A DNA stretch of 64,000 bases from an uncultured Eubacteriales bacterium (GCA_934486895.1 CAKSQZ010000001.1:196869-260868), one strand, 5' to 3'; shown: positions 49,881 to 59,154, numbered from the stretch's first letter. Numbers and translations: made by a program. The notes: generated by a model from the sequence alone, not told the origin.

Positions 49881-51827
49881 TTAAAGGTTTTCGGCGGCTT
49901 CAAGCCACAGCTTTGCCGACGCATCGGACGGCATTCTCCAGTCGCCCCTCGGGGACAGACAAACGCTGCCGACTTTAACACCGTCGGGCATACAGCTTCG
50001 TTTGAACTGCTGTGAGAAAAAGCGGCGATAAAAGGATTTGAGCCACTTCTTTATAGTATCGTCATCGAAATCGCCGTCAAACGCAGACTTTGCAAGATGA
50101 TATATCTTCTCGGGCGAAAAACCGTAACGCATGACATAATAGAGGAAAAAGTCGTGCAGAATATACGGCCCTACAACATCCTCGGTACGCTGAGCGATCT
50201 CGCCCGCCTTATCGGGCGGCAGCAGCTCGGGGCTGATCGGAGTATCGAGAATATCGCGCAGAATATCGCTCGCGCCCTCGAAAACACCGTATTCCGCCAA
50301 GCTGTCGATCATCCAGCTTATAAGCGTTTTCGGAATACTCATATTGACAGCGTACATACTCATATGGTCGCCGTTATAGGTGCACCAGCCGAGCGCGAGC
50401 TCCGAAAGATCGCCTGTGCCAACGACAAGTCCGCCGCATGATCCCGCATAGTCCATAAGCACCTGCGTGCGCTCTCTCGCCTGAGTGTTTTCATAGGTGA
50501 GATCGGTCACGGTCGGGTCATGTCCGATATCAGAAAAATGCTGCATACACGCGTTTTTGATATTGATCTCCCTGACTGTGACACCGAGCTTATCCATAAG
50601 CGAGATCGAATTGCGGTAGGTTCTGCCTGTCGTGCCGAAGCAAGGCATTGTGATACCGACGACATCGCCGACATCTCTGCCGAGCCTCTGCATCGCTCTG
50701 ACGCAAACGAGCAGTGCAAGAGTTGAATCAAGTCCGCCGGAAACACCGACAACGGGGCGGCAGCCTGTTACATCAAGGCGCTTGCAAAGACCCGCTACCT
50801 GCATTTCAAAAATGTTCAGACACCGCTGTCTGCGGTGCTTTTCGGTCGCCGGAACAAACGGGCGGCGGCGGACAGGGTAAAGCGAGCCGTCACACCCGTC
50901 GATATCAACGCCGCCGACAGCGACTGTGCGGCAGGGCTGATATGCACCATAGGTACAAGCGCAGTCTTTAAAGCTTTTGAGCTTCATTCTGTCGGACATG
51001 ATCCTGCCGATGTCAATATCGGCGCACAGAAGATAATCCGAATCGATAAGCTCTTTATTCTCTGCAAGCACAGCGCCGTTTTCAGCGACAAGCGAATGAC
51101 CCGAGAAGATGAGGTCTCCTGTCGATTCGCTCGCTCCTGCGGACGCATAGACATAAGCACAGACCGTCCTTGCGGACTGCTGTCTGACAAGCTCGCGGCG
51201 ATAAGCGCGTTTAGAGATAGTCTCGTTGCTCGCTGAAAGATTTAAGATAAGCTGAGCGCCCGAAAGCGCCTGAAATGCGGACGGTGCAAGCGGTGTCCAA
51301 AGATCCTCGCAAAGCTCGATACCGAATGTCAGATCACCGAGCTTGAACACCAGATCCCTGCCGACAGGCACCGATCTGTCCTCGCAAAAGCCGAGATCCG
51401 AGAGCCGTATCTCCCTTTTATCAAGGTCATTTGACGATGAAAACCATCTGCGTTCGTAAAACTCATTATAGTTCGGCAAAAATGTTTTGACCGCTATTCC
51501 GACAATGCTTCCGCAGCAAATAACGACTGCGCAGTTATAAAGCTGGCCGCCGATCGTCAAAGGCGCGCCGACAGCGGCTGTGAGCGAATGCGCTTTGCAC
51601 CGCTTTGCAATACGCTCTATTGCGGGCACGATCTCATTTAAGAGCTTTGATTGGAAAAACAGATCCGCGCAGGTGTAGCCTGTTATGCAAAGCTCAGGAA
51701 ACACAACTATCTGAGCGCCGTTTTCATGCGCTTCATCGAGCTTTTCGCAGATCTTATCTGCATTGAAGCGGACATCTGCCACCCGAAGTTCCGGCACAGC
51801 CGCCGCCACACGGTAAAAATCAAGCAT
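49881..51827 (-). CDS. nadE: Glutamine-dependent NAD+ synthetase
   Basis: Last step of NAD synthesis, 648 aa. The N-terminal nitrilase-type glutaminase has Glu in VFPELCITGYT, Lys in the VKTFLPNYNEFYE region and the Cys in GIELCEDLW. The C-terminal NAD synthetase has the P-loop GVSGGLDSTLALL and GTGDLSELALGW. The start at 51827 overlaps the pncA stop by 8 bp. Together they carry nicotinamide to NAD with pncB (1-1290) and an adenylyltransferase not seen here. Confidence 0.96.
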   Translation of the reverse strand: MLDFYRVAAAVPELRVADVRFNADKICEKLDEAHENGAQIVVFPELCITGYTCADLFFQSKLLNEIVPAIERIAKRCKAHSLTAAVGAPLTIGGQLYNCAVVICCGSIVGIAVKTFLPNYNEFYERRWFSSSNDLDKREIRLSDLGFCEDRSVPVGRDLVFKLGDLTFGIELCEDLWTPLAPSAFQALSGAQLILNLSASNETISKRAYRRELVRQQSARTVCAYVYASAGASESTGDLIFSGHSLVAENGAVLAENKELIDSDYLLCADIDIGRIMSDRMKLKSFKDCACTYGAYQPCRTVAVGGVDIDGCDGSLYPVRRRPFVPATEKHRRQRCLNIFEMQVAGLCKRLDVTGCRPVVGVSGGLDSTLALLVCVRAMQRLGRDVGDVVGITMPCFGTTGRTYRNSISLMDKLGVTVREINIKNACMQHFSDIGHDPTVTDLTYENTQARERTQVLMDYAGSCGGLVVGTGDLSELALGWCTYNGDHMSMYAVNMSIPKTLISWMIDSLAEYGVFEGASDILRDILDTPISPELLPPDKAGEIAQRTEDVVGPYILHDFFLYYVMRYGFSPEKIYHLAKSAFDGDFDDDTIKKWLKSFYRRFFSQQFKRSCMPDGVKVGSVCLSPRGDWRMPSDASAKLWLEAAENL

Positions 51828-52365
51828 TGTTTTTCCCCCTGTTTATCACATTTATCTGAAGACCCTGCATTATATCGAGTGCTTTTTCATTAAGCTCACT
51901 GTCGCCGCAGGCGGTAAGCCGGGCATCGACTGTGATCCGAGCGTTTTCAAATGCGGTGGAAAATATAACGGCATTGCTCAAAACGCAGATATTAGAAACC
52001 AAGCCGCAAAGCTCTATTTCCTCTATATTATCGGGCAGATGCGCCAATATATCGTCGCCGAGTTTCAGCCCGAATGTCGATTTTTCAAAGCCGACCGCTC
52101 CGACTTCATCGAGCGCCGAAGCTGTCTCGCCGTAAAGCGAATGGCCGGGTGTTCCTTTAATGCAATGGGCAACGGGCAGGGCGGCACCCTCCCTTGTGGA
52201 AAGATAATCGTCGAAATGGGTATCGAGCGTGTAGAAAACATTATTGCGGCCGTAATCCCGCACTCGGTCGGCAATGAGTTTATCGAGCTTTTCAGCTCCC
52301 GCAAAACCGAGCGAGCCGCAAACAAAATCGCGCTGATAATCCACAACAATAAGTATTTTTGCCAC
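51820..52365 (-). CDS. pncA: Nicotinamidase (isochorismatase family)
   Basis: Deamidates nicotinamide to nicotinate; 181 aa. The catalytic Asp (VVDYQRDF), metal-binding TLDTHFDDY (D..H) and the Cys nucleophile in CGLVSNICVLS match the family, as does the cis-peptide region. The GTG at 52365 is preferred, about 10 bases after AAAGG; a GTG at 52374 overlaps that SD. It has its own promoter and is coupled to nadE. Confidence 0.92.
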   Translation of the reverse strand: MAKILIVVDYQRDFVCGSLGFAGAEKLDKLIADRVRDYGRNNVFYTLDTHFDDYLSTREGAALPVAHCIKGTPGHSLYGETASALDEVGAVGFEKSTFGLKLGDDILAHLPDNIEEIELCGLVSNICVLSNAVIFSTAFENARITVDARLTACGDSELNEKALDIMQGLQINVINRGKNNA

Positions 52366-52398
52366 ATTGACCACGCCTTTATAACATTACTTTTAAAA

Positions 52399-52427
52399 AT
52401 TGTACCACATGCGGGCGTTATTGTCAA
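52399..52427 (-). promoter_or_regulatory. Promoter of pncA-nadE
   Basis: Minus strand TTGACA (52422-52427, abutting the queT stop), 17-bp spacer, TACAAT (52399-52404). Confidence 0.75.
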
Positions 52428-52949
52428 TCAGCGCTTGAATCTGTCAAACACCTTTGTTCTGCGGCAGGCGAACCATACGGGTATGCCGAGCAGAACGACT
52501 GCACCGAATTCACCCACTCCAACTGTTGCCGCGGAATACAAAAACGCGCCCGCTTCCGGCACGAACAGCGACAGCTCAAGTCCTATGACGACTGCGTTGA
52601 ACAGTATCGGCGGCAAAAACGACAATACGGGGAAGCCCTTGATCGTCACTTTTCTCACGGCATAGCTCACAAATGCGGCGCAAAGTGTTGCGACAGAGCC
52701 GAACACTATATCCGCGGCGATGTTCATGCCTAATGCGACGCCGATCGCATTAGCGATAACACAGCCGACAAACAGGCCGGGGATAGCCGCAGGCGTCAGT
52801 GCCGGAAGTATCGTCAGTGCTTCGGAAACGCGGAATTGCAGCGGCCCGTAGGAAATGGGCGACACCGCAACTGTCAAAACGGCGTAAAGGGCGCCGATAA
52901 CGGCACCCTTTACCAAAAATGAAACATTTTCTTTCTTCAATTTACTCAA
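52428..52949 (-). CDS. queT: QueT family queuosine-precursor transporter (ECF S component)
   Basis: Membrane protein of 173 aa with five to six segments. GALYAVLTVAVSPISYGPLQFRVSEALTILP is the QueT signature and GEFGAVVLLGIPVW is near the C-terminus. It is expected to bind preQ0/preQ1 and work with the shared ECF energy module. A preQ1-I riboswitch just upstream supports this. No ATG fits; TTG at 52949 or TTG at 52940 is the start, the latter with better spacing from AAAGG. Confidence 0.9.
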   Translation of the reverse strand: MSKLKKENVSFLVKGAVIGALYAVLTVAVSPISYGPLQFRVSEALTILPALTPAAIPGLFVGCVIANAIGVALGMNIAADIVFGSVATLCAAFVSYAVRKVTIKGFPVLSFLPPILFNAVVIGLELSLFVPEAGAFLYSAATVGVGEFGAVVLLGIPVWFACRRTKVFDRFKR

Positions 52950-52950
52950 G

Positions 52951-52993
52951 ACCTTTCGTGTTTTGTTTTAAGTCAGGGGATTGCGACTGACTT
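52951..52993 (-). promoter_or_regulatory. PreQ1 class I riboswitch
   Basis: On the minus strand: stem AGTCAG / CTGACT enclosing TCGCAATCCC, then the A-rich tail TTAAAACAAAACACGAAAGG, which includes the SD of queT. The layout and the GTCGCA...CCCC...AACAAAACA pattern closely resemble the Thermoanaerobacter preQ1-I aptamer. Ligand binding should pair the tail with the loop and hide the SD, so control is at translation. No separate promoter is obvious; read-through from the upstream gene is possible. Confidence 0.88.
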
Positions 52994-53003
52994 ATTTAAT
53001 TAG

Positions 53004-54368
53004 TTAATCTTTATCGGAGCTTTTATCGTCCTCATCATCGTCATCATCGTCAGGCTTTACAAGCCGTTCCGCACGGATAAGTCCTATTCTGCGCTCTTCA
53101 ATGCCGAGCACTGTGAATTTAAAGTCCGAAACCTCGACCTCGGGATGTTCATTCTCCTTCGGGATCCTGCCGAGTATCGACATGATCATTCCGCCGAGTG
53201 TATCGTAATCTCCGGCAGGGAGCTGAGTGCCGAGCATATCCTCGACCTCGTCGATATCGCAGGTGCCGTCGATCGTGTAGGTGTTTTCATTTACAACGGT
53301 GATCTCATCTTCCTCATCGTCATACTCATCCTGAATATTTCCGACGATCGATTCGATCAGATCCTCAAGCGTCACAATGCCGGCTGTTCCTCCGTATTCG
53401 TCCACAACGATCGCCATCTGGATACGCTTTTCGGTCATTTCCTTGAAAAGCTCTCCGCAGCGCTTTGATTCGGGAACATGATAAGCCGGACGCATTATAT
53501 CGCGCGGAGTCGCTTTATCGGGCATGTGTCTGCCGACAAAGCGCAGCAGATCCTTAACATAGATTATTCCGACGATATTATCGAGATCCTCTTCATAAAC
53601 GGGGATACGCGAATATCCCTCCTCCATGGCGAGATTGACCGCTTCAGGCAGAGGATCGTCCGCTCCGATAGCGGTGATCTCGGTTCGGTGCTGCATTACA
53701 TCGCCGACATCTATATCATCGAACTCGAAAACGTTGTTGATCATTTCGCGCTGGCTCTCTTCTATAACGCCCTTTTCCTCACCGACATCTACCATCATTC
53801 TGATATCTTCTTCGGTGACGATTCCCTGTTTGTCATCCGAATTGATGTGCAGCAGCTTTGCTACCGCATTTGTCGATTTTGTGAGAATAAAGACGATCGG
53901 AGTCATTGCCCGCTTGAAGCCGAGCAAAAAGCCTGCGACCTTGAATGAAATTCCCTCGCAGTTGTGGAGCGCAAGCTGTTTCGGAACAAGCTCGCCGAGC
54001 ACCAGCGAAAAATACGAGGTGATGAGCGTGATTATAACCACGCATACTGCGGATAAAACAGATTTCCCTGTGGCTGTGGTGACATTCAAAAGTCCTGCAA
54101 GCCAATCGTTTAAAAGATCCGCAAAGTTTTGCGAAGCGGACGCGGATGTAAGGAATCCCGCGAGCGTTACGCCGACTTGGATCGTTGACAGAAAGCCTGA
54201 TGAGTCGGAGGTAAGCTTGACTACCTTTCTCGCCTTTTTGTGACCGTCCTCCGCCATTTTGCGGATCTTAGCGTCGTTTAAAGTGATGATAGCGGTCTCG
54301 CTCATCGCAAAGAATGCATTGATAAAAATAAGAACGAAGAGAAGTACGATCTTGAACACTAACGACAC
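53004..54368 (-). CDS. CNNM/CorC-type (hemolysin-like) transporter
   Basis: Membrane protein of 454 aa. The CNNM domain has four hydrophobic segments (residues 1-180, with FAMSETAIITLNDAKIRKMAEDGHKKA and LGELVPKQLAL). A CBS pair follows (VMQHRTEITAI..., DIMRPAYHVPESKRCGELF), then the C-terminal CorC/HlyC domain (NTYTIDGTCDIDEVEDMLG), ending in an acidic tail (DDDDDDEDDKSSDKD). The family moves or controls Mg2+ or other divalent metals. GTG start at 54368 with a strong AAGGAGGTGG. A short upstream ORF overlaps its start. Confidence 0.92.
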   Translation of the reverse strand: MSLVFKIVLLFVLIFINAFFAMSETAIITLNDAKIRKMAEDGHKKARKVVKLTSDSSGFLSTIQVGVTLAGFLTSASASQNFADLLNDWLAGLLNVTTATGKSVLSAVCVVIITLITSYFSLVLGELVPKQLALHNCEGISFKVAGFLLGFKRAMTPIVFILTKSTNAVAKLLHINSDDKQGIVTEEDIRMMVDVGEEKGVIEESQREMINNVFEFDDIDVGDVMQHRTEITAIGADDPLPEAVNLAMEEGYSRIPVYEEDLDNIVGIIYVKDLLRFVGRHMPDKATPRDIMRPAYHVPESKRCGELFKEMTEKRIQMAIVVDEYGGTAGIVTLEDLIESIVGNIQDEYDDEEDEITVVNENTYTIDGTCDIDEVEDMLGTQLPAGDYDTLGGMIMSILGRIPKENEHPEVEVSDFKFTVLGIEERRIGLIRAERLVKPDDDDDDEDDKSSDKD

Positions 54369-54433
54369 AGCGAGCCACCTCCTTTTCGGAAGATTGTGCG
54401 CTGCATACTGTCAGCAGGGTACGGGTCGTCCAT
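54359..54433 (-). CDS. Possible 24-aa upstream peptide of the CNNM gene
   Basis: MDDPYPADSMQRTIFRKGGG... of 24 residues runs in another frame through the CNNM SD and stops 7 bp inside that gene. GGAG lies 11 bases before its ATG. Its stop-start overlap would let it couple or tune translation of the transporter. It may also be chance. Confidence 0.4.
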   Translation of the reverse strand: MDDPYPADSMQRTIFRKGGGSLCR

Positions 54434-54526
54434 AATTATTAAAACTCCATTCCTTTCTCGGATATGCCATGCATGATCCGCCGACCTTTTGTATTTATTT
54501 ATATATTTATGTATAAGGTCTTTTCA

Positions 54527-54555
54527 ATTATAACACAGTTTATTCCCGTTGTCAA
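54527..54555 (-). promoter_or_regulatory. Consensus promoter of the CNNM gene
   Basis: Minus strand TTGACA (54550-54555), 17-bp spacer, TATAAT (54527-54532): a full consensus match. The leader is about 155 nt, long enough for regulation, and includes the upstream peptide. Confidence 0.85.
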
Positions 54556-54567
54556 TGTTTTTCCTGC

Positions 54568-54925
54568 CGCTGCCCGTTGCCACGGAGGGCAGGACGCGGG
54601 AGGTTTGTGCGATGGGGTAAAAAAATTGCCCGACAGGAAGTTAGGTTCTTGTCGAGCATTAAATGTTTGTCAATATGATAGCTTCCCACGGCAAAGCAGC
54701 TTCGCTGCCCGTTGCCACGGTGGGCAGGACGCGGGAGGTTTGTGCGATGGGGTAAAAAGATTGCCCGACAGGAAGTTAGGTTCTTGTCGAGCATTAAATG
54801 TTAGTCAATATGATAGCTTCCCACGGCAAAGTGGCTCTGCCACCCGTTGGCACGCCGGCGCAGCAGCCGGTTTGTCGCAGAGAGTTCCGGCGACGGTGCG
54901 GATCATCACCCGACAAACAGCGGTC
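54568..54925. repeat. Dispersed repeat, copy 6: 135-bp tandem units
   Basis: CCCGTTG begins at 54573, 54708 and 54843, 135 bp apart. Each unit has CCCGTTGCCACGG, GGCAGGACGCGGGAGGTTT, TTGCCCGACAGGAAG, TTCTTGTCGAGCATT, GTCAATATGATAGC and the palindrome GCAGCTTCGCTGC. The first two units are nearly identical; the third degrades after CCCGTTGGCACGCCGG. It is a composite of the 93-bp core with the extra module seen at 22900 and 57340. No gene. Confidence 0.9.
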
Positions 54926-54982
54926 TTGCCGTCGGTGCCAGGCGGGAGTGCAATAAGTTCGCTGCGTATTGCTAAGTTTTAC

Positions 54983-55011
54983 TTGAAAAAAACGAACAAA
55001 TGGTGTACAAT
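54983..55011 (+). promoter_or_regulatory. Promoter of pgk
   Basis: TTGAAA (54983-54988), 17-bp spacer, TACAAT (55006-55011), about 50 nt before the pgk start. Confidence 0.75.
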
Positions 55012-55064
55012 ATATATGTATGTTAATTTTTTAGCAAATTTATTTCCGAAAGGGACGATTTTTC

Positions 55065-56273
55065 ATGAAGCTGAATAAGAAAACTGTTGACGACATCAAC
55101 GCAAAAGGCAAGCGTGTTCTCGTCCGCTGTGACTTCAATGTACCGCTGAAGAACGGCGTTATCACCGACGAAAACCGCATTGTCGCGGCACTCCCGACGA
55201 TCAAAAAGCTGATCGCCGACGGTGCAAAGGTCATCCTCTGCTCCCACCTCGGCAAGCCGAAGGGCGAGCCGAAGCCCGAGCTGTCGCTCGCACCCGTTGC
55301 AAAGCGTCTTTCCGAGCATCTCGGTAAAGAGGTCGTTTTCGCGGCAGACGATAATGTTGTCGGCGAGAACGCAAAAGCGGCAGTTGCCGCTATGAAGGAC
55401 GGCGATGTTGTCCTGCTTCAGAACACAAGATACCGCGCTGAAGAAACCAAAAACGGCGAAGAGTTCTCGAAAGAGCTCGGATCGCTTGCCGATATTTTTG
55501 TCAACGACGCATTCGGCGCAGTTCACAGAGCGCATTGCTCCACAGTCGGCGTTGCTTCCTATGTAGACACCGCTGTTGTAGGCTACCTTGTTCAGAAAGA
55601 GATCAAGTATCTCGGCAACGCTGTTGAAAATCCGGTTCGTCCGTTTGTAACTATTCTCGGCGGCGCAAAAGTTGCGGACAAGCTTTCCGTTATCGAGAAC
55701 CTGCTTTCCAAGGCAGACACTCTTATTATCGGCGGCGGCATGGCATACACCTTCCTCAAGGCAAAGGGCTATTCGGTAGGCACTTCCCTGCTCGACACCG
55801 AGAAGATCGATTACTGTGCAGAGATGCTCAAGAAAGCTGAAGAAAAGGGCGTTAAGATCCTGCTTCCGGTAGACTGCGTTATCGCTAAGGATTTTCCGAA
55901 TCCGATCGACGCTCCGATCGATGTTAAGACTGTTGACGCCGACAAGATCCCCGAGGATATGATGAGCCTCGACATCGGCGAGAAAACAGCCAAGATGTAT
56001 GCCGACGAAGTTAAGTCCGCTAAAACAGTTGTATGGAACGGACCGATGGGCGTATTCGAGAACCCGACACTTGCAAAGGGCACTATCGCTGTTGCAAAGG
56101 CTCTCGCTGAGACAGACGCTACAACTATCATCGGCGGCGGCGATTCGGCTGCTGCTGTCAACACACTCGGCTTCGGCGACAAGATGAGCCATATTTCCAC
56201 AGGCGGCGGCGCATCGCTTGAGTTCCTTGAGGGTAAGGAGCTTCCCGGCATTGCCGCAATGAACGATAAATAA
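55065..56273 (+). CDS. pgk: Phosphoglycerate kinase
   Basis: Glycolytic ATP-forming enzyme of 402 aa: 1,3-bisphosphoglycerate plus ADP to 3-phosphoglycerate. RVLVRCDFNVPLKNGVITDENRI, SHLGKPKGEPKPELSLAPV, NDAFGAVHRAHCSTVG, VWNGPMGVFENPTLAKGT and the nucleotide motif IIGGGDSAAAV, SHISTGGGASLEFLEGKELPG are all intact. SD AAAGGGA. First of the lower-glycolysis cluster; codon bias is strong, as for a highly expressed gene. Confidence 0.98.
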   Translation: MKLNKKTVDDINAKGKRVLVRCDFNVPLKNGVITDENRIVAALPTIKKLIADGAKVILCSHLGKPKGEPKPELSLAPVAKRLSEHLGKEVVFAADDNVVGENAKAAVAAMKDGDVVLLQNTRYRAEETKNGEEFSKELGSLADIFVNDAFGAVHRAHCSTVGVASYVDTAVVGYLVQKEIKYLGNAVENPVRPFVTILGGAKVADKLSVIENLLSKADTLIIGGGMAYTFLKAKGYSVGTSLLDTEKIDYCAEMLKKAEEKGVKILLPVDCVIAKDFPNPIDAPIDVKTVDADKIPEDMMSLDIGEKTAKMYADEVKSAKTVVWNGPMGVFENPTLAKGTIAVAKALAETDATTIIGGGDSAAAVNTLGFGDKMSHISTGGGASLEFLEGKELPGIAAMNDK

Positions 56274-56351
56274 TTAAAAAAATCGAATCGAATGCGTAGG
56301 CTTTTGTCTGCGCATTCGTGGGTTTTCGATAACAGAAAGGATCTGGACATA

Positions 56352-57122
56352 ATGAATAAAAAACTCAGAAAAGCAGTTATAGCAGGTAACTGGAAGATGA
56401 ATAAAACTCCGTCGGAAACGACCGCGCTTATCAATGAGATGAAGCCGCTTGTGAAAGACGCTGATTGCGATGTTGTTCTCTGCGTTCCGTTTGTTGATCT
56501 GCCGGCAGCTATTGAGGCGGCAAAAGGCAGCAATATCGGTATCGGCGCTCAGAATGTGCATTTCGAAAAGTCGGGTGCGTTCACAGGCGAGATCAGCGCA
56601 GATATGCTCTGCGAGCTCGGCGTTAAATATGTTATCATCGGTCATTCCGAGAGAAGAACATATTTCGGCGAGACCGATGTAACAGTAAATAAAAGAACTC
56701 TTGCCGCTTTGAATGCAGGACTCACCGCTATTATCTGTGTCGGCGAGTATCTTGAACAGCGCGAGCAGGGCGTCACAGCGGAGCTTGTCGCTATGCAGAC
56801 AAAGATCGCGCTCGGCGGTGTTTCGGCTGAACAGCTTAAAAATGTTATTATCGCTTATGAGCCTGTATGGGCTATCGGCACAGGCAAGACTGCGACCGCT
56901 GAGCAGGCAAACGAGGTTTGCGCTGTTATCCGCGATACGGTCAAGTCGCTCTACGGCGAGGACGCCGCTAACGGTCTGACTGTTCAGTACGGCGGTTCGA
57001 TGAACGCTAAGAACGCGGCAGAGCTTGTTGCTCAGCCCGATGTTGACGGCGGCCTTATCGGCGGTGCGTCGCTCAAGGCTCCCGATTTTCAGGCTATTGT
57101 AAACGCAGCTTCCGAAAACTAA
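56352..57122 (+). CDS. tpiA: Triose-phosphate isomerase
   Basis: Interconverts dihydroxyacetone phosphate and glyceraldehyde 3-phosphate; 256 aa. AGNWKMNKT contains the catalytic Lys, VIIGHSERR the catalytic His and AYEPVWAIGTGKTA the catalytic Glu; the C-terminal GGSMNAKNAAEL is conserved. The ATG at 56352 follows AAAGGA. Between pgk and tpiA lies an 11-bp-arm hairpin (56289-56318) that may act as a partial terminator and set relative expression. Confidence 0.98.
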   Translation: MNKKLRKAVIAGNWKMNKTPSETTALINEMKPLVKDADCDVVLCVPFVDLPAAIEAAKGSNIGIGAQNVHFEKSGAFTGEISADMLCELGVKYVIIGHSERRTYFGETDVTVNKRTLAALNAGLTAIICVGEYLEQREQGVTAELVAMQTKIALGGVSAEQLKNVIIAYEPVWAIGTGKTATAEQANEVCAVIRDTVKSLYGEDAANGLTVQYGGSMNAKNAAELVAQPDVDGGLIGGASLKAPDFQAIVNAASEN

Positions 57123-57596
57123 GCAACGAAGTTGCCATGCCGCAATAAGTCTGTGCGGTGGGCTGCCTTTTGTACCCGACATTCGGTCGAGCGTGCAAAG
57201 CAGCTTTGCTGCCGGCAATGCCGCAGATATGCCGCGGGGAGTTGCAGCGGTGGGACACAAAAAATACCCGACAAGAAGTTAAACTCTTGTCGAGCATTAA
57301 AGGTTAGCAAATATAATAGTTTCCCACGGCATAGCAGCTTCGCTGCCCCGACAAGAAGATAGGTTCTTGTCGAGCATTATAAGCCGGTCATTATGATAGC
57401 CGACCACGGCATAGCAGCTTCGCTGCCGTTGGCACGGTTGCCATGCCGGCGGCAATGCCGCAGATATGCCGCGGAAAGTTTCTGCGGTGGGATACAAAAA
57501 ATGCCCGACAAGAAGATAGGTTCTTGTCGAGCATTATAAGTCGGTCATTATGATAGCCGACCACGGCAAAGCAGCTCTGCTGCCGCGGATAGAAAC
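57123..57596. repeat. Dispersed repeat, copy 7: composite array between tpiA and gpmI
   Basis: The 474-bp region is built only from family modules: GCAAAGCAGCTTTGCTGCC, GGCAATGCCGCAGATATGCC (57214 and again 57451), hairpins CCCGACAAGAAG...TTCTTGTCGAGC (about 57266, 57346 and 57506), TCATTATGATAGCCGACCACGG (57382, 57545) and GCAGCTTCGCTGCC. No gene. Several hairpins could terminate tpiA. Confidence 0.88.
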
Positions 57597-57620
57597 ATTT
57601 TGTTGTAAGGAGAGGATTTT

Positions 57621-59150
57621 ATGAAGAAAAAACCTAATGTTCTTATAATCATGGACGGTTTCGGTCTGAACCCGTCCCACGAGGGCAACGCGGTCTACGC
57701 CGCAAAAAAGCCCAATCTCGATAAATATATCAAAGAATGTCCGCACACTCAGATCGGTGCTTCCGGCATGAATGTCGGACTGCCTGACGGTCAGATGGGC
57801 AACAGTGAAGTCGGCCATACCAACATCGGCGCAGGCAGAGTTGTTTATCAGGAACTCACCCGCATCACAAAGTCGATCGACGACGGCGACTTTTTCAAAA
57901 ACGATGTCCTTTGCGACGCTATGTCCAACGCTAAAGACCATGCTCTTCATCTGCTCGGTCTTTTGTCGGACGGCGGCGTTCATTCGCATATTCATCATCT
58001 TTTCGCTCTGCTTGACATGGCGAAGAAAAGCGGTGTTGAAAATGTCTATGTCCACTGCCTGCTCGACGGCAGAGATGTCTCCCCGACTTCGGGCGAGGGC
58101 TATGTGAAAATGCTCGGCGACAAGCTCACACAGCTTGGGATCGGCAAGATCGCAACCGTTGCCGGCAGATACTACGGTATGGACAGAGATACCCAGTGGG
58201 GCAGAGTCAAGCTCGCTTACGATGCGATCGTCAGCGGCGAGGGCGTTCATGCAGATGACGCTCACGCTCATGTCCTTGAATCTTACAACACGATCGACTC
58301 CGACGGCAAAAATCTCACCGATGAGTTTGTTATCCCGACAGTCATCGGCGATTACAGCGGTGTCGCCGACGGCGACAGCTTTGTGTTCTTCAATTTCCGT
58401 CCCGACCGTGCAAGAGAGATCACAAGATCTGTTGTCGATCCGCAGTTTGACGGATTTGAGAGAAAAAGAGGCGCATTGCCTGTTAAGTTTGTCTGCATGA
58501 CCGAGTATGACGCTACAATGCCGAATGTCGAGGTCGCATTCAAGCCCGAGGCGCTCACAAAGACGATGGGCGAAGTCCTTGCGCACAGCGGCAAGACTCA
58601 GCTCAGAATTGCCGAGACCACAAAATATGCACATGTCACCTTCTTCTTCAACGGCGGTGAAGAGGTCAAGTTTGAGGGCGAGGACAGAGTGCTGATTCCG
58701 ACACCCGATGTTGCGACATTTGATCTTATGCCCGAAATGAGCGCGTATAAGGTTCGCGACGCTGTTGTTGAAAAGATCGAGAGCGGCGATTACGACGCTG
58801 TTATTCTGAACTTTGCCAACTGCGATATGGTCGGCCATACCGGCATTTTCGACGCTGCCGAGAAGGCGGTCGAGGTCGTTGACGAGTGCGTCGGCGATGT
58901 TGTTAATGCGACTTTGAAAATGGGCGGCGTTGCGTATATCACGGCGGATCACGGCAATGCGGACAAGATGAGCGAGGACGGCAAGCCGTTCACCGCGCAC
59001 ACAACATTCCCCGTGCCGTTTATCGTTGTAGGTCACGACTGTACTCTCCGCGAGGGCGGCAGACTTTGCGATATAGCGCCGACAATGCTCCATGTGATGG
59101 GCATTGCTCAGCCTGCCGAGATGACAGGTAAATCCCTGATCGTCGATTAA
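57621..59150 (+). CDS. gpmI: 2,3-bisphosphoglycerate-independent phosphoglycerate mutase
   Basis: Mn-dependent mutase of 509 aa (3-phosphoglycerate to 2-phosphoglycerate). LIIMDGFGLN carries the first metal Asp, GQMGNSEVGHTNIGAGR the catalytic Ser, LLSDGGVHSH and CLLDGRDV are typical, and ADHGNADKM ligates metal. SD AAGGAGAGG. It lies between two repeat arrays and converges on the NSS transporter gene. Confidence 0.98.
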   Translation: MKKKPNVLIIMDGFGLNPSHEGNAVYAAKKPNLDKYIKECPHTQIGASGMNVGLPDGQMGNSEVGHTNIGAGRVVYQELTRITKSIDDGDFFKNDVLCDAMSNAKDHALHLLGLLSDGGVHSHIHHLFALLDMAKKSGVENVYVHCLLDGRDVSPTSGEGYVKMLGDKLTQLGIGKIATVAGRYYGMDRDTQWGRVKLAYDAIVSGEGVHADDAHAHVLESYNTIDSDGKNLTDEFVIPTVIGDYSGVADGDSFVFFNFRPDRAREITRSVVDPQFDGFERKRGALPVKFVCMTEYDATMPNVEVAFKPEALTKTMGEVLAHSGKTQLRIAETTKYAHVTFFFNGGEEVKFEGEDRVLIPTPDVATFDLMPEMSAYKVRDAVVEKIESGDYDAVILNFANCDMVGHTGIFDAAEKAVEVVDECVGDVVNATLKMGGVAYITADHGNADKMSEDGKPFTAHTTFPVPFIVVGHDCTLREGGRLCDIAPTMLHVMGIAQPAEMTGKSLIVD

Positions 59151-59154
59151 CCCC

